A DNA stretch of 44,284 bases from Streptococcus saliviloxodontae (GCF_016908655.1 NZ_JAFBEI010000021.1:1-44284), one strand, 5' to 3'; positions 9,456 through 19,453 are shown, numbered from the stretch's first letter. Translations and numbers: made by a program. Notes: a model not told the origin generated them from the letters alone.

Positions 9456-10523
9456 TTATTTACGATACATTTTTACCTGTAAATAAAGGTCATTGTATAT
9501 ACCGAGCCACTTCGACCCTAGGTTGTCATAAACTTCTAGACGTTTCAAGGTTGATTCAGATGGGTAAAATGCCTTATCATTGGTTATTTGTGATGGTAAC
9601 AACTCTTTAGCTTTACTATTTGGTGTCGAATAACCGATGTACTCCGCATTTTGCGCAGCATTTTCTGGCTTCAACATAAAATTGATAAAGGCGTAGGCCT
9701 CTTTATAGTGTTTAGCTGTTTTAGGGATGACAATATTATCAAACCAAATATTGGATCCTTCACTTGGCACCACATAAACGAGATCCTTATCACCCTCTAA
9801 CATCTCGCTAGCCTCTCCTGAAAAAGTAATTCCAATAGCTGCATCGCCATTAATCATATACCCCTTCATTTCATCACCAACTATGGCTTTCACATTAGGC
9901 ATAAGCTGGGTTAAGGTTGATTCAGCCGCCTTCAGTTGTGATAAGTCTTTAGTGTTCAAACTATAACCTAACTTACTGAGACCAACCCCCATTACTTCGC
10001 GAGCACCATCCACTAGCATAATCTGATTTTTATAGTCGGACTTCCAGAGATCTGACCAGTGTTCTGGATAATCCTTCAGTAACTTTTTATTGTAAACAAT
10101 ACCTACGGTTCCCCAGAAATAAGGAATCGAATAATCATTGTTGGGATCAAAACTAAGCCCTAAGAAATCCGAACTGATCGCATCTAGCCCTTGGATCTTA
10201 GACTTATCTAACTTAACGAGCAAGTTTTCCTTTTTCATCTTATCAATCGTATAATCAGATGGAACAGCGATATCGTAAGTGGTTCCCCCCTGCTTGATCT
10301 TAGTATACATGGCTTCGTTGGAATCGAAGGTCTCGTATTGAACTTGGATACCTGTTTCCTTAGTAAACTTGGTTAATAATTCTGGGTCAATATAATCTCC
10401 CCAGTTATAGATAACCAGCTTATCTGATGCGGTACCAGATTGCTTTTGCATCCAAAATGAAAGAGACCAAAGCGCTGCTACAATGAGTACAATACCAGCT
10501 AGAAAACTATATAATCTACGCAT
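9456..10523 (-). CDS. potD: Spermidine/putrescine-binding protein
   Basis: A 355-residue extracytoplasmic polyamine-binding protein of the PotABCD ABC importer. Residues about 4-24 form a signal or membrane anchor without a lipobox cysteine; the mature part begins near KLVIYNWGDYIDPELL, the classic PotD start. AAGGAGG lies 6 bases before the ATG at 10523, which is preferred over a start seven codons upstream. It overlaps the end of potC by 8 bases. The gene closes the operon and is followed by a terminator. Confidence 0.95.
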   Translation of the reverse strand: MRRLYSFLAGIVLIVAALWSLSFWMQKQSGTASDKLVIYNWGDYIDPELLTKFTKETGIQVQYETFDSNEAMYTKIKQGGTTYDIAVPSDYTIDKMKKENLLVKLDKSKIQGLDAISSDFLGLSFDPNNDYSIPYFWGTVGIVYNKKLLKDYPEHWSDLWKSDYKNQIMLVDGAREVMGVGLSKLGYSLNTKDLSQLKAAESTLTQLMPNVKAIVGDEMKGYMINGDAAIGITFSGEASEMLEGDKDLVYVVPSEGSNIWFDNIVIPKTAKHYKEAYAFINFMLKPENAAQNAEYIGYSTPNSKAKELLPSQITNDKAFYPSESTLKRLEVYDNLGSKWLGIYNDLYLQVKMYRK

Positions 10524-11295
10524 TCTTGTCCTCCTTTTTATCACTAGAGATAAAGTAATAGCCGACTACCAAAAGAATACTGAAGAGAGTAACCAAGGTT
10601 GATAGGGCATTTATTTCAAGTGAGATTCCTTGACGTGCTCGTGAATAAATTTCAACTGAAAGGGTTGAAAAGGAATTACCAGTCACAAAGAAGGTAACCG
10701 CAAAGTCATCTAATGAGTAGGTGAATGCCATAAAATAACCTGCGATAATCCCTGGTGTCAGATAAGGCAACATGACCTCTCTAAGCATTTGCGATCTAGT
10801 TGCACCCAAATCATAGGCTGCATTAATCATATCAGGATTCATCTCTTTTAATCGAGGCAGAACCATTAAGACAACAATCGGGATTGAAAAGGCAACGTGA
10901 CTCAACAAAACTGAAAGTAGTCCCAATGAAAAATGTATCCGTGTAAACAAAATCAAGAAGGCTGCACCAATCATAACATCTGGTGCCACCATCAACACAT
11001 TATTAAAGGATAAGAGAGCTGTCTCGTACTGACGACGTGATTCGTAGATAAAAATGGCTCCAAAGGTCCCTATCGCTGTAGCTAGCAAGGAACTCAGAAA
11101 AGCTAAAAAGAAGGTCTGCACCAAAATCAACATCAAACGGCTATCAGATAGCATGGTTTGGTAATTTTCAAGAGTGAACCCTTTAAAGCCATTCATATCA
11201 CCGCCACTGTTGAAGGAATAGAAGATTAAATAAGCAATGGGTAGGTAGAGGATCAAAAAAACCACAGCCAAATAAATTTTAGATAGTTTTGTCAT
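10516..11295 (-). CDS. potC: Spermidine/putrescine ABC permease
   Basis: A 259-residue inner-membrane permease with six predicted membrane segments. The cytoplasmic EAA loop that contacts the ATPase is visible near residues 160-180 (INAAYDLGATRSQMLREVMLP). It pairs with PotB to form the channel. Its ATG overlaps the potB stop as ATGA, with AAGGAG upstream, so translation is probably coupled. The stop lies inside the start of potD. Confidence 0.95.
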   Translation of the reverse strand: MTKLSKIYLAVVFLILYLPIAYLIFYSFNSGGDMNGFKGFTLENYQTMLSDSRLMLILVQTFFLAFLSSLLATAIGTFGAIFIYESRRQYETALLSFNNVLMVAPDVMIGAAFLILFTRIHFSLGLLSVLLSHVAFSIPIVVLMVLPRLKEMNPDMINAAYDLGATRSQMLREVMLPYLTPGIIAGYFMAFTYSLDDFAVTFFVTGNSFSTLSVEIYSRARQGISLEINALSTLVTLFSILLVVGYYFISSDKKEDKNA

Positions 11296-12086
11296 CGTTG
11301 TCTCTCCTTAGTCACCCACATAATAGCTAACATAGCAACAATCAAGACGACACCTATAGTAGAGCCCATACCCCAGTTTTGCGTCGTTAAAAAGTGTTGC
11401 TCAATGGCAGTTCCAAGTGTAATCACGCGATTACCCCCAATCAAACGCGTCAGCATAAACAAGCTAAGACTGGGAATAAAAACAGATTGCACACCTGAAC
11501 GAACACCATTTAGTGATAAAGGAAAAATAACCTTTGTAAAGGTTTGCCAACTATTAGCTCCAAGGTCTCGACTAGCATTGATAACAGTGTTATCAATATC
11601 ATCAAGAGCATTGAAAATTGGTAAAATCATAAATGGGATTTCAATGTAACTCGCAACAAAAACAAATGAAAAATCAGTAAACAAAATTTGCTTAGGACCA
11701 ATTCCTACAAAGGTTAGAAAATGATTGATACTTCCATTTTGTCCTAAAATCCCCATAAAAGCGTAAGCCTTAAGCAAGAGATTTATCCATGTCGGTAAAA
11801 CAACCAGCATCAACCAGAGTTGCTTATGTTTAAGTCGAGTAAGGATGAGTGCTGTCGGATAGGAAATCAGGAGAGTAACAGCGGTGACAATTCCTGCATA
11901 AAGTATCGAGTTGAATCCCATACGTAGATAGGTCCACGATGAAAAGAAGGTCTGGTAGTTGGCCAGAGTTGCTCGACCATTGATATCAAAAAAAGAATTA
12001 TAGACAATGAGAGCAAGTGGTGCCAATACAAAGAGAAATATCCACAGAAGGTAAGGAATCGAGAAAAGATTAAAGGTTCTCTTCAT
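11292..12086 (-). CDS. potB: Spermidine/putrescine ABC permease
   Basis: A 264-residue permease with six predicted membrane segments and the EAA loop [21 protein letters not shown] near residues 170-190. AGGAGG sits 6 bases before the ATG at 12086; this start is chosen over one seven codons earlier. The start lies inside the last 17 bases of potA, and the stop overlaps the potC start by 4 bases, so potA-B-C-D are tightly coupled. Confidence 0.95.
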   Translation of the reverse strand: MKRTFNLFSIPYLLWIFLFVLAPLALIVYNSFFDINGRATLANYQTFFSSWTYLRMGFNSILYAGIVTAVTLLISYPTALILTRLKHKQLWLMLVVLPTWINLLLKAYAFMGILGQNGSINHFLTFVGIGPKQILFTDFSFVFVASYIEIPFMILPIFNALDDIDNTVINASRDLGANSWQTFTKVIFPLSLNGVRSGVQSVFIPSLSLFMLTRLIGGNRVITLGTAIEQHFLTTQNWGMGSTIGVVLIVAMLAIMWVTKERQR

Positions 12087-13224
12087 GACGCTCCTCCTCA
12101 ATGGCATTGATCAAGCCATCTTCGTGTTCTTCTACTTCAACGTATTCTTCAATACGGGCATCGAATTCTTCCTCGGACTCATTGAGACGCATGATGTGAA
12201 TATCTTCAGGAGTAAAATCAAGACCAATGACTTCACCTTCGATCGCCTTGCGAGTTGAGTGAATCATCCACTCATTTCCAAGATCATCGTATGCAATAAT
12301 CTCATAATGAACTCCACGAAAGAGTTGCGTATCTACTTTTACCTGGAGTTTTCCTTCTTCTGGCAAGGTAATTTGTAGATCTTCTGGACGAATAACAACC
12401 TCAACAGGTTCATTAGGTCTCATACCACCGTCAACAGCTTCAAATCGTTTGCCGTTAAACTCAACCAGATAGTCTTCAATCATGACAGCTGGTAAGATAT
12501 TTGACTCACCAATAAAGGTTGCCACAAAATGATTAATCGGTTCATCATAAATATCGACAGGCGTCCCTGATTGAACAATCTCTCCCTCGTTCATGACAAA
12601 AATCCAGTCACTCATTGCCAAAGCTTCCTCTTGATCGTGCGTGACAAAGACAAAGGTAATCCCCAATCGCTGTTGGAGTTCACGAAGCTCATACTGCATC
12701 TCAGTACGAAGCTTCAAATCCAAGGCAGATAAGGGTTCATCAAGCAAGACAACCTTGGGTTGGTTGATAATAGCACGTGCAATTGCAACACGTTGGCGTT
12801 GCCCTCCTGATAACTTTTGAATGGAACGTTTGCCAAAGCCATCAAGGCGCACCATGCGAAGAGCTTCTTGAACACGTTGATCAATCTCTTTTTTAGGAAC
12901 TTTCTTTAATTTTAAGGGGAATGCCACATTTTCTGCGACTGTCATATGTGGAAAGAGCGCATAGGACTGAAAAACAGTATGGACATCCCTCTTGTTAATG
13001 GGGATGTCATTAATACGTTTGCCATCTAGAAAGACGTCACCACTTGTCGCATCCAAAAGCCCTGCAATAATATTCAGAATCGTTGATTTCCCTGACCCTG
13101 AAGCTCCTAGAAGAGTGTAAAATTTTCCCTCTTCCAGCTCGAAATTAATATCTTTTAAAACAACCGTACCACTATCCTCAAATACTTTGGATACGTGATT
13201 AAATGCAATAATTGAATTAGTCAA
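12070..13224 (-). CDS. potA: Spermidine/putrescine ABC importer ATPase
   Basis: A 384-residue ATP-binding subunit. Walker A is GASGSGKST at residues 40-48, the signature is LSGGQRQR, Walker B is VVLLDEP, and the switch His lies in [15 protein letters not shown]-like domain follows (about 270-350), then an unusually acidic tail rich in Glu ([19 protein letters not shown]), as in streptococcal PotA. The start is TTG. An ATG seven bases upstream is in another frame and stops after four codons. murB lies 141 bases upstream on the same strand, with a 7-bp hairpin (13305-13325) between them. Confidence 0.95.
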   Translation of the reverse strand: MTNSIIAFNHVSKVFEDSGTVVLKDINFELEEGKFYTLLGASGSGKSTILNIIAGLLDATSGDVFLDGKRINDIPINKRDVHTVFQSYALFPHMTVAENVAFPLKLKKVPKKEIDQRVQEALRMVRLDGFGKRSIQKLSGGQRQRVAIARAIINQPKVVLLDEPLSALDLKLRTEMQYELRELQQRLGITFVFVTHDQEEALAMSDWIFVMNEGEIVQSGTPVDIYDEPINHFVATFIGESNILPAVMIEDYLVEFNGKRFEAVDGGMRPNEPVEVVIRPEDLQITLPEEGKLQVKVDTQLFRGVHYEIIAYDDLGNEWMIHSTRKAIEGEVIGLDFTPEDIHIMRLNESEEEFDARIEEYVEVEEHEDGLINAIEEERHEENL

Positions 13225-13231
13225 TTGTCAT
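13217..13231 (-). other. Four-codon mini-ORF overlapping the potA TTG start
   Basis: Behind GGAGG (13236-13240), the minus strand reads ATG ACA ATT GAC TAA. The TTG of potA lies inside it in another frame. GGAGG is 4 bases from the ATG and 11 from the TTG, so ribosomes may be shared between the two starts. Function is inferred only. Confidence 0.4.
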
Positions 13232-13304
13232 AAATCCTCCACAAGCCTACCTTATCTATCTCGATTTGATGGCTCAATCACTAATGCCAAGTGGCAGTAC
13301 AAAG

Positions 13305-13325
13305 GGGATACCCAAAGTGTATCCC
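13305..13325 (-). other. Hairpin between murB and potA
   Basis: A 7-bp perfect stem (GGGATAC with GTATCCC) and a 7-base loop. The following T-run is poor (CTTTGT), so it is more likely a processing or partial attenuation signal than a full terminator. Confidence 0.4.
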
Positions 13326-13365
13326 ACCTTCATCTTCTATTCTTATCATTAAAACCGAAACGAGC

Positions 13366-14274
13366 TTACGACTCCTTTTCAATATCGCCGATGATACGAA
13401 CCTCAGGTTCTAAAGTAATCCCTGATGATACTTCAACTTTGTTAATGACATCCTCAATAAGGTCTTCATAATCTCTAGCACTACCGTCAGCAACATTCAC
13501 CATAAAGCCAGCGTGCTTTTGAGACACCTCTACACCACCAATTCGGTGCCCTTTGAGTCCAGCCTCCATAATAAGCTGACCAGCGAAATTACCCAGTGGA
13601 CGTTTGAAGACTGACCCACAAGAGGGGTATTCCAGCGGTTGTTTCAAGGCACGCAAGTGATTAAGACGGTGCATCTCTTGGGTGATCATCGTATAGTCAC
13701 CTGGTTTGAGTGCGAATTTCGCAGAAATGACAATCTCACCAGTCTCTTGTAGAACAGAGTGACGATAACCAAACTGCATGTCACGAGTTTCGATGGTTCT
13801 AATATCACCTTCTTTAGTCATCACTTGAGCGGATACAAGGACATGAGCAATCTCACCACCGTAAGCACCAGCATTCATAAAGACAGCACCACCGACGCTA
13901 CCAGGGATACCTGCAGCAAACTCAAATCCCGTTAGACTATGAAATTGAGCAACCTTAGTTGTCTCAATCAGGTTAGCACCAGCTTCTGCCTCAATCGTAT
14001 AACCATTCAAGGTGATGGTATTTAGGCGGTCAAACATGATGACAAATCCACGGATACCACCATCGCGAACAATAAGGTTACTTGCATTTCCTAAGACCAA
14101 CCACGGAATATTATAAGTATTGGCAAATTTGACAATGCGTGAAAGCTCATAACGATTTCGTGGGAAAGCAAGGTAATCTGCCGGTCCTCCAACTTTCGTA
14201 TAAGTGTACTTCTTCAATGGCTCATTATGACGGATATCGATACCGACTAAGAGCTCTTTCATTTTTTCAATCAT
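13366..14274 (-). CDS. murB: UDP-N-acetylenolpyruvoylglucosamine reductase
   Basis: A 302-residue FAD enzyme that reduces UDP-GlcNAc-enolpyruvate to UDP-MurNAc in peptidoglycan synthesis. It contains the FAD-binding part ([28 protein letters not shown]), the [17 protein letters not shown] loop, the catalytic serine motif [11 protein letters not shown] and the C-terminal glutamate motif LEPEVRIIG. The length suits the shorter MurB type. The Shine-Dalgarno is weak (GAGAAAG). It heads the murB-potABCD operon, an arrangement common in streptococci. Confidence 0.96.
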   Translation of the reverse strand: MIEKMKELLVGIDIRHNEPLKKYTYTKVGGPADYLAFPRNRYELSRIVKFANTYNIPWLVLGNASNLIVRDGGIRGFVIMFDRLNTITLNGYTIEAEAGANLIETTKVAQFHSLTGFEFAAGIPGSVGGAVFMNAGAYGGEIAHVLVSAQVMTKEGDIRTIETRDMQFGYRHSVLQETGEIVISAKFALKPGDYTMITQEMHRLNHLRALKQPLEYPSCGSVFKRPLGNFAGQLIMEAGLKGHRIGGVEVSQKHAGFMVNVADGSARDYEDLIEDVINKVEVSSGITLEPEVRIIGDIEKES

Positions 14275-14278
14275 TTTT

Positions 14279-14556
14279 TTCTTTCTCTAACAATCTTATC
14301 ATCCTCTATGAAAAAGAGGTAGGACCTCAAGCTGACTTTAATCAAAATCACTTAAGATATCCGACCTCTACGGATGAGGTTATCACTTACCACAAAGGGG
14401 CTAGAATAACCAATCATCCACTATATTAAATAAGTATTTCTATAGTCATTTAAAAAGAGGTAGGACGTTCATCCTAACCTCAATATTATATCAAAAAAGT
14501 CTTCTCTTGACGAGTAGCTACTATTACTTTTCAGCAAGGATAAAGGATAATAGCTG
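14279..14556. other. Intergenic region between murB and folK with GAGGTAGG hairpins
   Basis: No gene is visible in these 278 bases. At 14316-14328, GAGGT-AGG-ACCTC forms a short hairpin, and at 14457-14481 there is a stronger one, listed separately as the fol terminator. The murB promoter should lie here but no clear -35/-10 pair stands out. Confidence 0.5.
14457..14481 (-). terminator. Terminator of the folE-folP-folB-folK operon
   Basis: GAGGTAGGA pairs with TCCTAACCTC (one bulge) and is followed by five T on the minus strand. It lies 76 bases after the folK stop. Confidence 0.7.
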
Positions 14557-15042
14557 TTAGCTTTCTACCTTCACCACATCACTAGAATCTAACTGCGCTA
14601 AATGGGTGGCATATTCAACCTGACTCACAGGGCTTTTCAAGGTTGGGACAATTTCCAACAGTGGTACCAAAACAAAGGCGCGCTCTGTCATGAAAGGATG
14701 AGGAAGCTGTAATTCGTCTTGTTGACTTATCTCATCGTCATAAAGTAAGATATCGATATCAACCGTTCTAGGCCCCCAATGCTCATGGCGAACACGATCG
14801 AGTTCCTTTTCAATTCTTTGGCAATGATGAAGCAGATCAAACTTATCTAATCTGGTTTCTAGTTGACAAGCCATATTTAAAAAATCATCCTGATCAGTCT
14901 TTCCCCAAGCAGCTGTTTGATAGAGAGACGATACCTCTACGAGGCGAGTCTGAGGCAGTTGATCTAGTAACTCAATAGCGGTCTGCAAATACCATTTGCG
15001 ATCTCCCATGTTAGATCCCAAACTTAAAAAAACTGAACTCAT
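14557..15042 (-). CDS. folK: 6-hydroxymethyl-7,8-dihydropterin pyrophosphokinase
   Basis: A 161-residue HPPK that transfers pyrophosphate from ATP to hydroxymethyl-dihydropterin in folate synthesis. Family motifs are SLGSNMGDR at the start and GPRTVDIDILLYDD with the two metal-binding aspartates. LPHPFMTERAFVLVPL follows, as usual. Its ATG overlaps the folB stop (ATGA). It is the last gene of the fol operon. Confidence 0.96.
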   Translation of the reverse strand: MSSVFLSLGSNMGDRKWYLQTAIELLDQLPQTRLVEVSSLYQTAAWGKTDQDDFLNMACQLETRLDKFDLLHHCQRIEKELDRVRHEHWGPRTVDIDILLYDDEISQQDELQLPHPFMTERAFVLVPLLEIVPTLKSPVSQVEYATHLAQLDSSDVVKVES

Positions 15043-15401
15043 CGACTGCGCTCCAATTCGATACCGACTGACGTATAGTGACCGTTTATCGGAGGATTTT
15101 CTTTGGTGATTCTGATTGAAATAGCTTGGATCGGTTGAAATTTCTCAAATAAATCATCACAAATAGCACCTGCTAACCGTTCAATCAGTACGTATTTTTC
15201 TTGCTCTGCATGTCTTTGAATAACCTCAAAAACATGACCATAATGGACAGTATCTTCTAAAAGATCTGACTGAGATGCCTTTTGTAAGTCCACACTCAGC
15301 TCGACATCAATGACAAAGATTTGACCCAAAGTTTGCTCTTCTTGAAATGCACCATGATAACCATAAAAACGACAGGCATTTAAGATAATCTTATCCATCA
15401 A
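15039..15401 (-). CDS. folB: Dihydroneopterin aldolase
   Basis: A 120-residue aldolase that converts dihydroneopterin to hydroxymethyl-dihydropterin and glycolaldehyde. It has YGYHGAFQEEQTLGQIFVIDVEL at the N-terminus with the substrate-binding Glu, DTVHYGHV, IERLAGAICD and the C-terminal KENPPINGH. The length is typical. It starts 6 bases after folP and overlaps folK by 4 bases. Confidence 0.95.
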   Translation of the reverse strand: MMDKIILNACRFYGYHGAFQEEQTLGQIFVIDVELSVDLQKASQSDLLEDTVHYGHVFEVIQRHAEQEKYVLIERLAGAICDDLFEKFQPIQAISIRITKENPPINGHYTSVGIELERSR

Positions 15402-15407
15402 AACTCC

Positions 15408-16208
15408 TTACACCAACTGGCTAGCCACTTTGACGATATCACGGTTAGCCAAAACATTATGAACACGAACAATCTGACAGCCTTTTGAAATAGCATGCGC
15501 TGATAAGGCAGCTGTTCCCATATCTCTCTCAGATGCCTTGGTTTGCCCTCCTAAAAGATAATCGACCGTACGCTTACGTGAAATACCAAAGAGAACAGGG
15601 TAGCCTAACTGGCAAACCTGTTCCAGTCCTTTTAGCAATTCGATATTTTGCGCCTCTGTTTTAGCAAAACCAAATCCTGGATCAATCCAGATATTTTCCT
15701 TAGAGACACCTGCATCAAGGGCAACCTGTGCTCGCTCTGTCAAGAAGGTGCAGACATCATCAGTTATCTTATGGTAGATCTCTTCTTCTTGGTTATGCAT
15801 GAGGATAATCGGAGCCTGATACTCAGCTGCAAGTGCAAGCATCTGACCATCGTAAAGACCGGCCCAAACATCATTTAAAATATGAGCCCCTGCCTCAAGA
15901 GCGGCGCGTGCCGTCTCTGTCTTATAGGTATCAATGCTGATTAGCACATCAAATCGCTCTCTGATCGCCTTAATAACTGGGACAACTCTTTCGATTTCTT
16001 CTTCAGCGGAAACAAAGCTCGCCCCCGGTCGTGTCGACTCTCCTCCGATATCAATAATGCTTGCTCCTGCCTCAATCATTTCTGCAACCTGACTCAAAGC
16101 AGCTTCAATCTGAGTGTAAGCACCTCCATCTGAGAAAGAATCCGGTGTAACATTCAAGATCCCCATTATAGCAGCATTTCCAGCCACCTCATACTTACCA
16201 ATTTTCAT
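15408..16208 (-). CDS. folP: Dihydropteroate synthase
   Basis: A 266-residue TIM-barrel enzyme that joins p-aminobenzoate to the pterin pyrophosphate and is the sulfonamide target. Motifs are GILNVTPDSFSDGG (loop 1), DIGGESTRPGA (loop 2, pterin and pABA), SIDTYKTETARAALEAGAHILNDVWAG, and FGISRKRTVD. No obvious insertions of the kind linked to sulfonamide resistance can be judged by eye. It sits 10 bases after folE. Confidence 0.96.
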   Translation of the reverse strand: MKIGKYEVAGNAAIMGILNVTPDSFSDGGAYTQIEAALSQVAEMIEAGASIIDIGGESTRPGASFVSAEEEIERVVPVIKAIRERFDVLISIDTYKTETARAALEAGAHILNDVWAGLYDGQMLALAAEYQAPIILMHNQEEEIYHKITDDVCTFLTERAQVALDAGVSKENIWIDPGFGFAKTEAQNIELLKGLEQVCQLGYPVLFGISRKRTVDYLLGGQTKASERDMGTAALSAHAISKGCQIVRVHNVLANRDIVKVASQLV

Positions 16209-16218
16209 ACCTTACCTC

Positions 16219-16782
16219 TTATTTCTCACGGATGAGGGATAGCAATTCTCGACGATCGTCGGCATTTTCTTTATAGTAGCCTCTTGCTACGGTTGTAACA
16301 GTTTTAGCTCCTGGTTTTTTAATGCCACGCATTGTCATACACATATGCTCTGCTTCAACCATTACGAACACACCTTTGGGATTCAAAGCTTCTTCTAGAG
16401 CACTTGCGACCTGAGCTGTTAATCGTTCTTGTAACTGCGGACGTTTAGCTGCTACCTCTACAGCACGCGCCAATTTGCTAAGCCCTGTCACTCGACCATC
16501 ACTCGGTAGATATGCAACATGAGCAACGCCATAAAACGGTACTAGATGATGCTCACACATCGAATAAAAAGGAATGTCCTTCACAAGAACCAACTCATCA
16601 TGATCTTCTGAAAAGACTGCCGTAAATTGATCCTTCGGATTTTCTTTTAGTCCTGCAAACATCTCAGTATACATCTTAGCAACGCGTTTTGGTGTATCAA
16701 GTAAGCCCTCACGTTCAGGATTTTCACCAAGAGCTAACAGGAGTTGGTATACAGCTGCTTCAGCTTTTTTCTGATCTATCAT
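16219..16782 (-). CDS. folE: GTP cyclohydrolase I
   Basis: A 187-residue enzyme that converts GTP to dihydroneopterin triphosphate, the first step of folate synthesis. The zinc ligands are Cys76 and His79 (MCEHHLVPF) and Cys148 ([10 protein letters not shown]), with [11 protein letters not shown] between them. It is the first gene of folE-P-B-K. GAGGTAGAT precedes the ATG. Confidence 0.96.
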   Translation of the reverse strand: MIDQKKAEAAVYQLLLALGENPEREGLLDTPKRVAKMYTEMFAGLKENPKDQFTAVFSEDHDELVLVKDIPFYSMCEHHLVPFYGVAHVAYLPSDGRVTGLSKLARAVEVAAKRPQLQERLTAQVASALEEALNPKGVFVMVEAEHMCMTMRGIKKPGAKTVTTVARGYYKENADDRRELLSLIREK

Positions 16783-16812
16783 ATCTACCTCTTTTTTGTC
16801 AATAATAGCTTT

Positions 16813-16818
16813 ATTATA
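16813..16818 (-). promoter_or_regulatory. -10 element of the folE operon promoter
   Basis: TATAAT on the minus strand, about 30 bases before the folE start. The -35 region is poor (TTTTAG at 17 bases). Confidence 0.5.
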
Positions 16819-16875
16819 CCTTATTTTATAGGAAACTAAAAGAGAGGTAGGTCAAAAACAGCTGTTAAAACACAA

Positions 16876-16902
16876 AAAGAGATTGGAAACACCAACCTCT
16901 TT
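16876..16902 (-). terminator. Terminator of the folC-MFS unit
   Basis: AAAGAGATTGG pairs with CCAACCTCTTT over 11 bp with one mismatch around a 5-base loop, and T-runs follow on the minus strand. The interval from 16903 to 17034 shows no gene. Confidence 0.75.
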
Positions 16903-17034
16903 GATTTTGAAAAAGTCTTTTTAGATGCGATTTATTAGCCTTGACAGACATCATCGGCGCCTCTTACAACTTCATAGGACATCTTAGACTCCAAGGCCTG
17001 AAAACTTCTCTACCTCTATCAACACGACCACTCT

Positions 17035-18204
17035 CTAATCACTGATTTTGTCAAATCTTTCTGTGTAAAAAAGAGCTGCTATCATCACAATTGCTAACAC
17101 AAGCCAAATAAATACCGCTAAATGCCATGACCCAAAGTAGTCATAACTCAATCCCAACAAGGCTGGACCAAAAGCGGCTAAGAGGTAACCACCTGATTGT
17201 ACCATCCCAGATAATTGGGCTGTTTGTGCTGGCGTATCTGTTTTTAACGAGTAAATGACAAGTAGATAAGGGAACAAGGCACTAACAGCTACTCCAATGA
17301 GTAAATTGACCATCAACCAATAGCCAAAAGAAGCGTTTTGGAAAAAGAGAAGACTCACTCCGATGACTCCGCATAAGCTAACCACGCCTAGAGAAATCTG
17401 GCGTTTTTTCCCATGCCATTTTTCAGTCAGATTTGGGACAACTATTGAAAAAGGAAGCGAAATCAGAGAATAAATCGAAGCTAAAAGCCCTGCTGCCTCA
17501 GCTGATAAACCTGACTGCGTTGCCATTGTCGGCAACCAGGTCAAAGCAGTGTAAAACATCAGTGACTGCAAGCCTCCAAAGACTAGTAAAGCCAGAGCTT
17601 TCTTGTTTTTCCAAAGATTTTGTGAAGAGGCAGTTTGATTAACTTTAGGGTAATGGTTGTATTTTGTATTTGGAAGCCAAATGATAAAAGCTACGAATAC
17701 GATCGCAGATAAAATCAAAATCAACCCCTTCCAAGATGTGGCAAGAACCACGGGAACTGCGACCGAAGAAGCAATGGCAGATGCCAAGCCCATGGAGGTC
17801 GTATAGATAGCCGTTAAAGGACCTACACGATCTGGTTGATTGGCTTGAATGATTGACGGTAATAAAACGTTCATCATAGCAATCCCTGCACCAAGCAACA
17901 TGGTTCCCATATAAAGTAACGGTAAGTTCAATACCCTCATCGCTGAGCCTACAACCATAGTTAAAAGTACCATTGTAAAGAGCTTTTCTAACCCAAATTT
18001 TTCAGCTAACTTGGGAGCCAAACTAGAACATGTCGCAAACATAATCAGAGGAATACTTGTCAAAATCCCTAGAGAACTAACGGGAACAGATAGCCCTTCT
18101 GCCACATCTGTCAAAACTGTCGGTATAGTCGTAAAAGGAATTCGTAAAACCGTTCCAACCAGTACAATACCGGGAACAAAAAAGAGGGAATGTTTTTTAG
18201 TCAT
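17035..18204 (-). CDS. MFS transporter of the CynX/NimT-like group
   Basis: A 389-residue membrane protein with about 12 hydrophobic segments in two halves. The start (SLFFVPGIVLVGTVLRIPFTTIPTVL) and the LGAGIAMMNVLLPSIIQ helix resemble the cyanate/nitroimidazole transporter branch of the major facilitator superfamily; the substrate in this branch is rarely known. Its start codon lies inside the last 8 bases of folC and a terminator follows, so it is co-transcribed and probably coupled with folC. This placement inside a folate block hints at transport of a folate-related compound, but that is inference. Confidence 0.82.
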   Translation of the reverse strand: MTKKHSLFFVPGIVLVGTVLRIPFTTIPTVLTDVAEGLSVPVSSLGILTSIPLIMFATCSSLAPKLAEKFGLEKLFTMVLLTMVVGSAMRVLNLPLLYMGTMLLGAGIAMMNVLLPSIIQANQPDRVGPLTAIYTTSMGLASAIASSVAVPVVLATSWKGLILILSAIVFVAFIIWLPNTKYNHYPKVNQTASSQNLWKNKKALALLVFGGLQSLMFYTALTWLPTMATQSGLSAEAAGLLASIYSLISLPFSIVVPNLTEKWHGKKRQISLGVVSLCGVIGVSLLFFQNASFGYWLMVNLLIGVAVSALFPYLLVIYSLKTDTPAQTAQLSGMVQSGGYLLAAFGPALLGLSYDYFGSWHLAVFIWLVLAIVMIAALFYTERFDKISD

Positions 18205-19453
18205 AACTACTTTCTAATAAATAATGTCGAACCTGCGAAATAAAATAAAGCGATCCGGTAACCAAGTAAAAATCGTCAGTGCTATCAGATTGGCACTCAG
18301 ATAACCAGGTTTTAAAATCTAAAATTGATTGGTAACGCTCAGGATAAGCCTCTAAAGCCACTGCATTAGGGTAATCAAAACTAGTGACTGTCACATCACC
18401 TAACTGCTCTAGCTGTTGCAACATCCCTTCGATTGGCTTGGTATCAATAGCTGAAAACAGAATATGAACCTTTTTATCACGATATCGAGATGTCATCAAT
18501 TCAACCAAGGCTTCGATGCTCTCATTATTATGAGCACCATCAATCATCAGATTAGGCCTCATTAATTCTGTCCTACCGAGCCAGCTCGCTTGTGCTAACC
18601 CTTGACGAATCGATTCTTCTGTCACTTTTGGGAAATCTATTTGCAAGAGTTCTAAAGTCTTCAATACCAAAGCAGCATTCACCACCTGATGGTGTCCTGG
18701 CATCGCTAGCTCTATATCTGATAAACGGCTGGTTGGAGAAATGTAGCTGAGTTGCCCTGCTTCTTTCATAGCAAAATCTTTACCATATTGGTAAAGAGGG
18801 TTAGCATGTTTTTGCGCCTCCTCTTGAAAAACGGCAAGAACATCAGCATTCTCAGATGCAAAGATAAAAGGTTCACCAGCCTTTAAAACCCCTGCTTTTT
18901 CTCTAGCAATCTCAGCGTAGCTATTTCCCAAAACGGCTTGGTGGTCTAATCCGATAGACGGACAGATCACTGCCAAGGCATTGAAGAGGTTGGTCGAGTC
19001 GTATCGCCCTCCCATGCCAGCCTCAATAATGGCTACATCTACTGGATGATAAGCACCAAAATATAAGAACATCAGCAACGTGATGACTTCAAACTCTGTC
19101 GCTGCTTCTAGGTCTGTCTCTAGTGGTAAGCGCTCAACGACTGGTTTTGCTAATTCTGCGATTGCAACTAAATCCTCCTTTGACATCATGTGGCCATTTA
19201 GACTGATACGCTCTCTAAAATCCATGATGTAAGGTGAAGTAAAGGTTCCCACCTCATAGCCAGACGCCGTTAGAATATGCTGCAAATCATTAACTGTCGA
19301 GCCTTTTCCATTAGTCCCTACAACATGAATCGCCTTAAGCGACTCTTGAGGATTTCCTAGTTCATTTAGCATCCAAGCCATCCGCTCTAAGCCAGGTTTG
19401 ATTCCAAAAGCCAATTTACTGTGAATCCAATCCAATACTTCTTGATAAGTCAT
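18197..19453 (-). CDS. folC: Folylpolyglutamate synthase / dihydrofolate synthase
   Basis: A 418-residue Mur-ligase-family ATPase that adds glutamate to dihydropteroate or folates. It carries the P-loop GTNGKGST, the TSPYIMDFRERI loop, GMGGRYDSTN, and the IDGAHNNES motif of the C-terminal domain. AGAAGGGG lies 3-4 bases before the ATG at 19453, preferred over a TTG eight codons upstream. The gene is expressed from its own extended -10 promoter and overlaps the MFS gene by 8 bases. Confidence 0.94.
   Translation of the reverse strand: MTYQEVLDWIHSKLAFGIKPGLERMAWMLNELGNPQESLKAIHVVGTNGKGSTVNDLQHILTASGYEVGTFTSPYIMDFRERISLNGHMMSKEDLVAIAELAKPVVERLPLETDLEAATEFEVITLLMFLYFGAYHPVDVAIIEAGMGGRYDSTNLFNALAVICPSIGLDHQAVLGNSYAEIAREKAGVLKAGEPFIFASENADVLAVFQEEAQKHANPLYQYGKDFAMKEAGQLSYISPTSRLSDIELAMPGHHQVVNAALVLKTLELLQIDFPKVTEESIRQGLAQASWLGRTELMRPNLMIDGAHNNESIEALVELMTSRYRDKKVHILFSAIDTKPIEGMLQQLEQLGDVTVTSFDYPNAVALEAYPERYQSILDFKTWLSECQSDSTDDFYLVTGSLYFISQVRHYLLESSYD

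Noticed and set aside
14139-14429. Plus-strand frame across the murB start and the intergenic hairpins
   Set aside because: Antisense to murB in its first half and made of hairpin arms in the second; no homology recognised.
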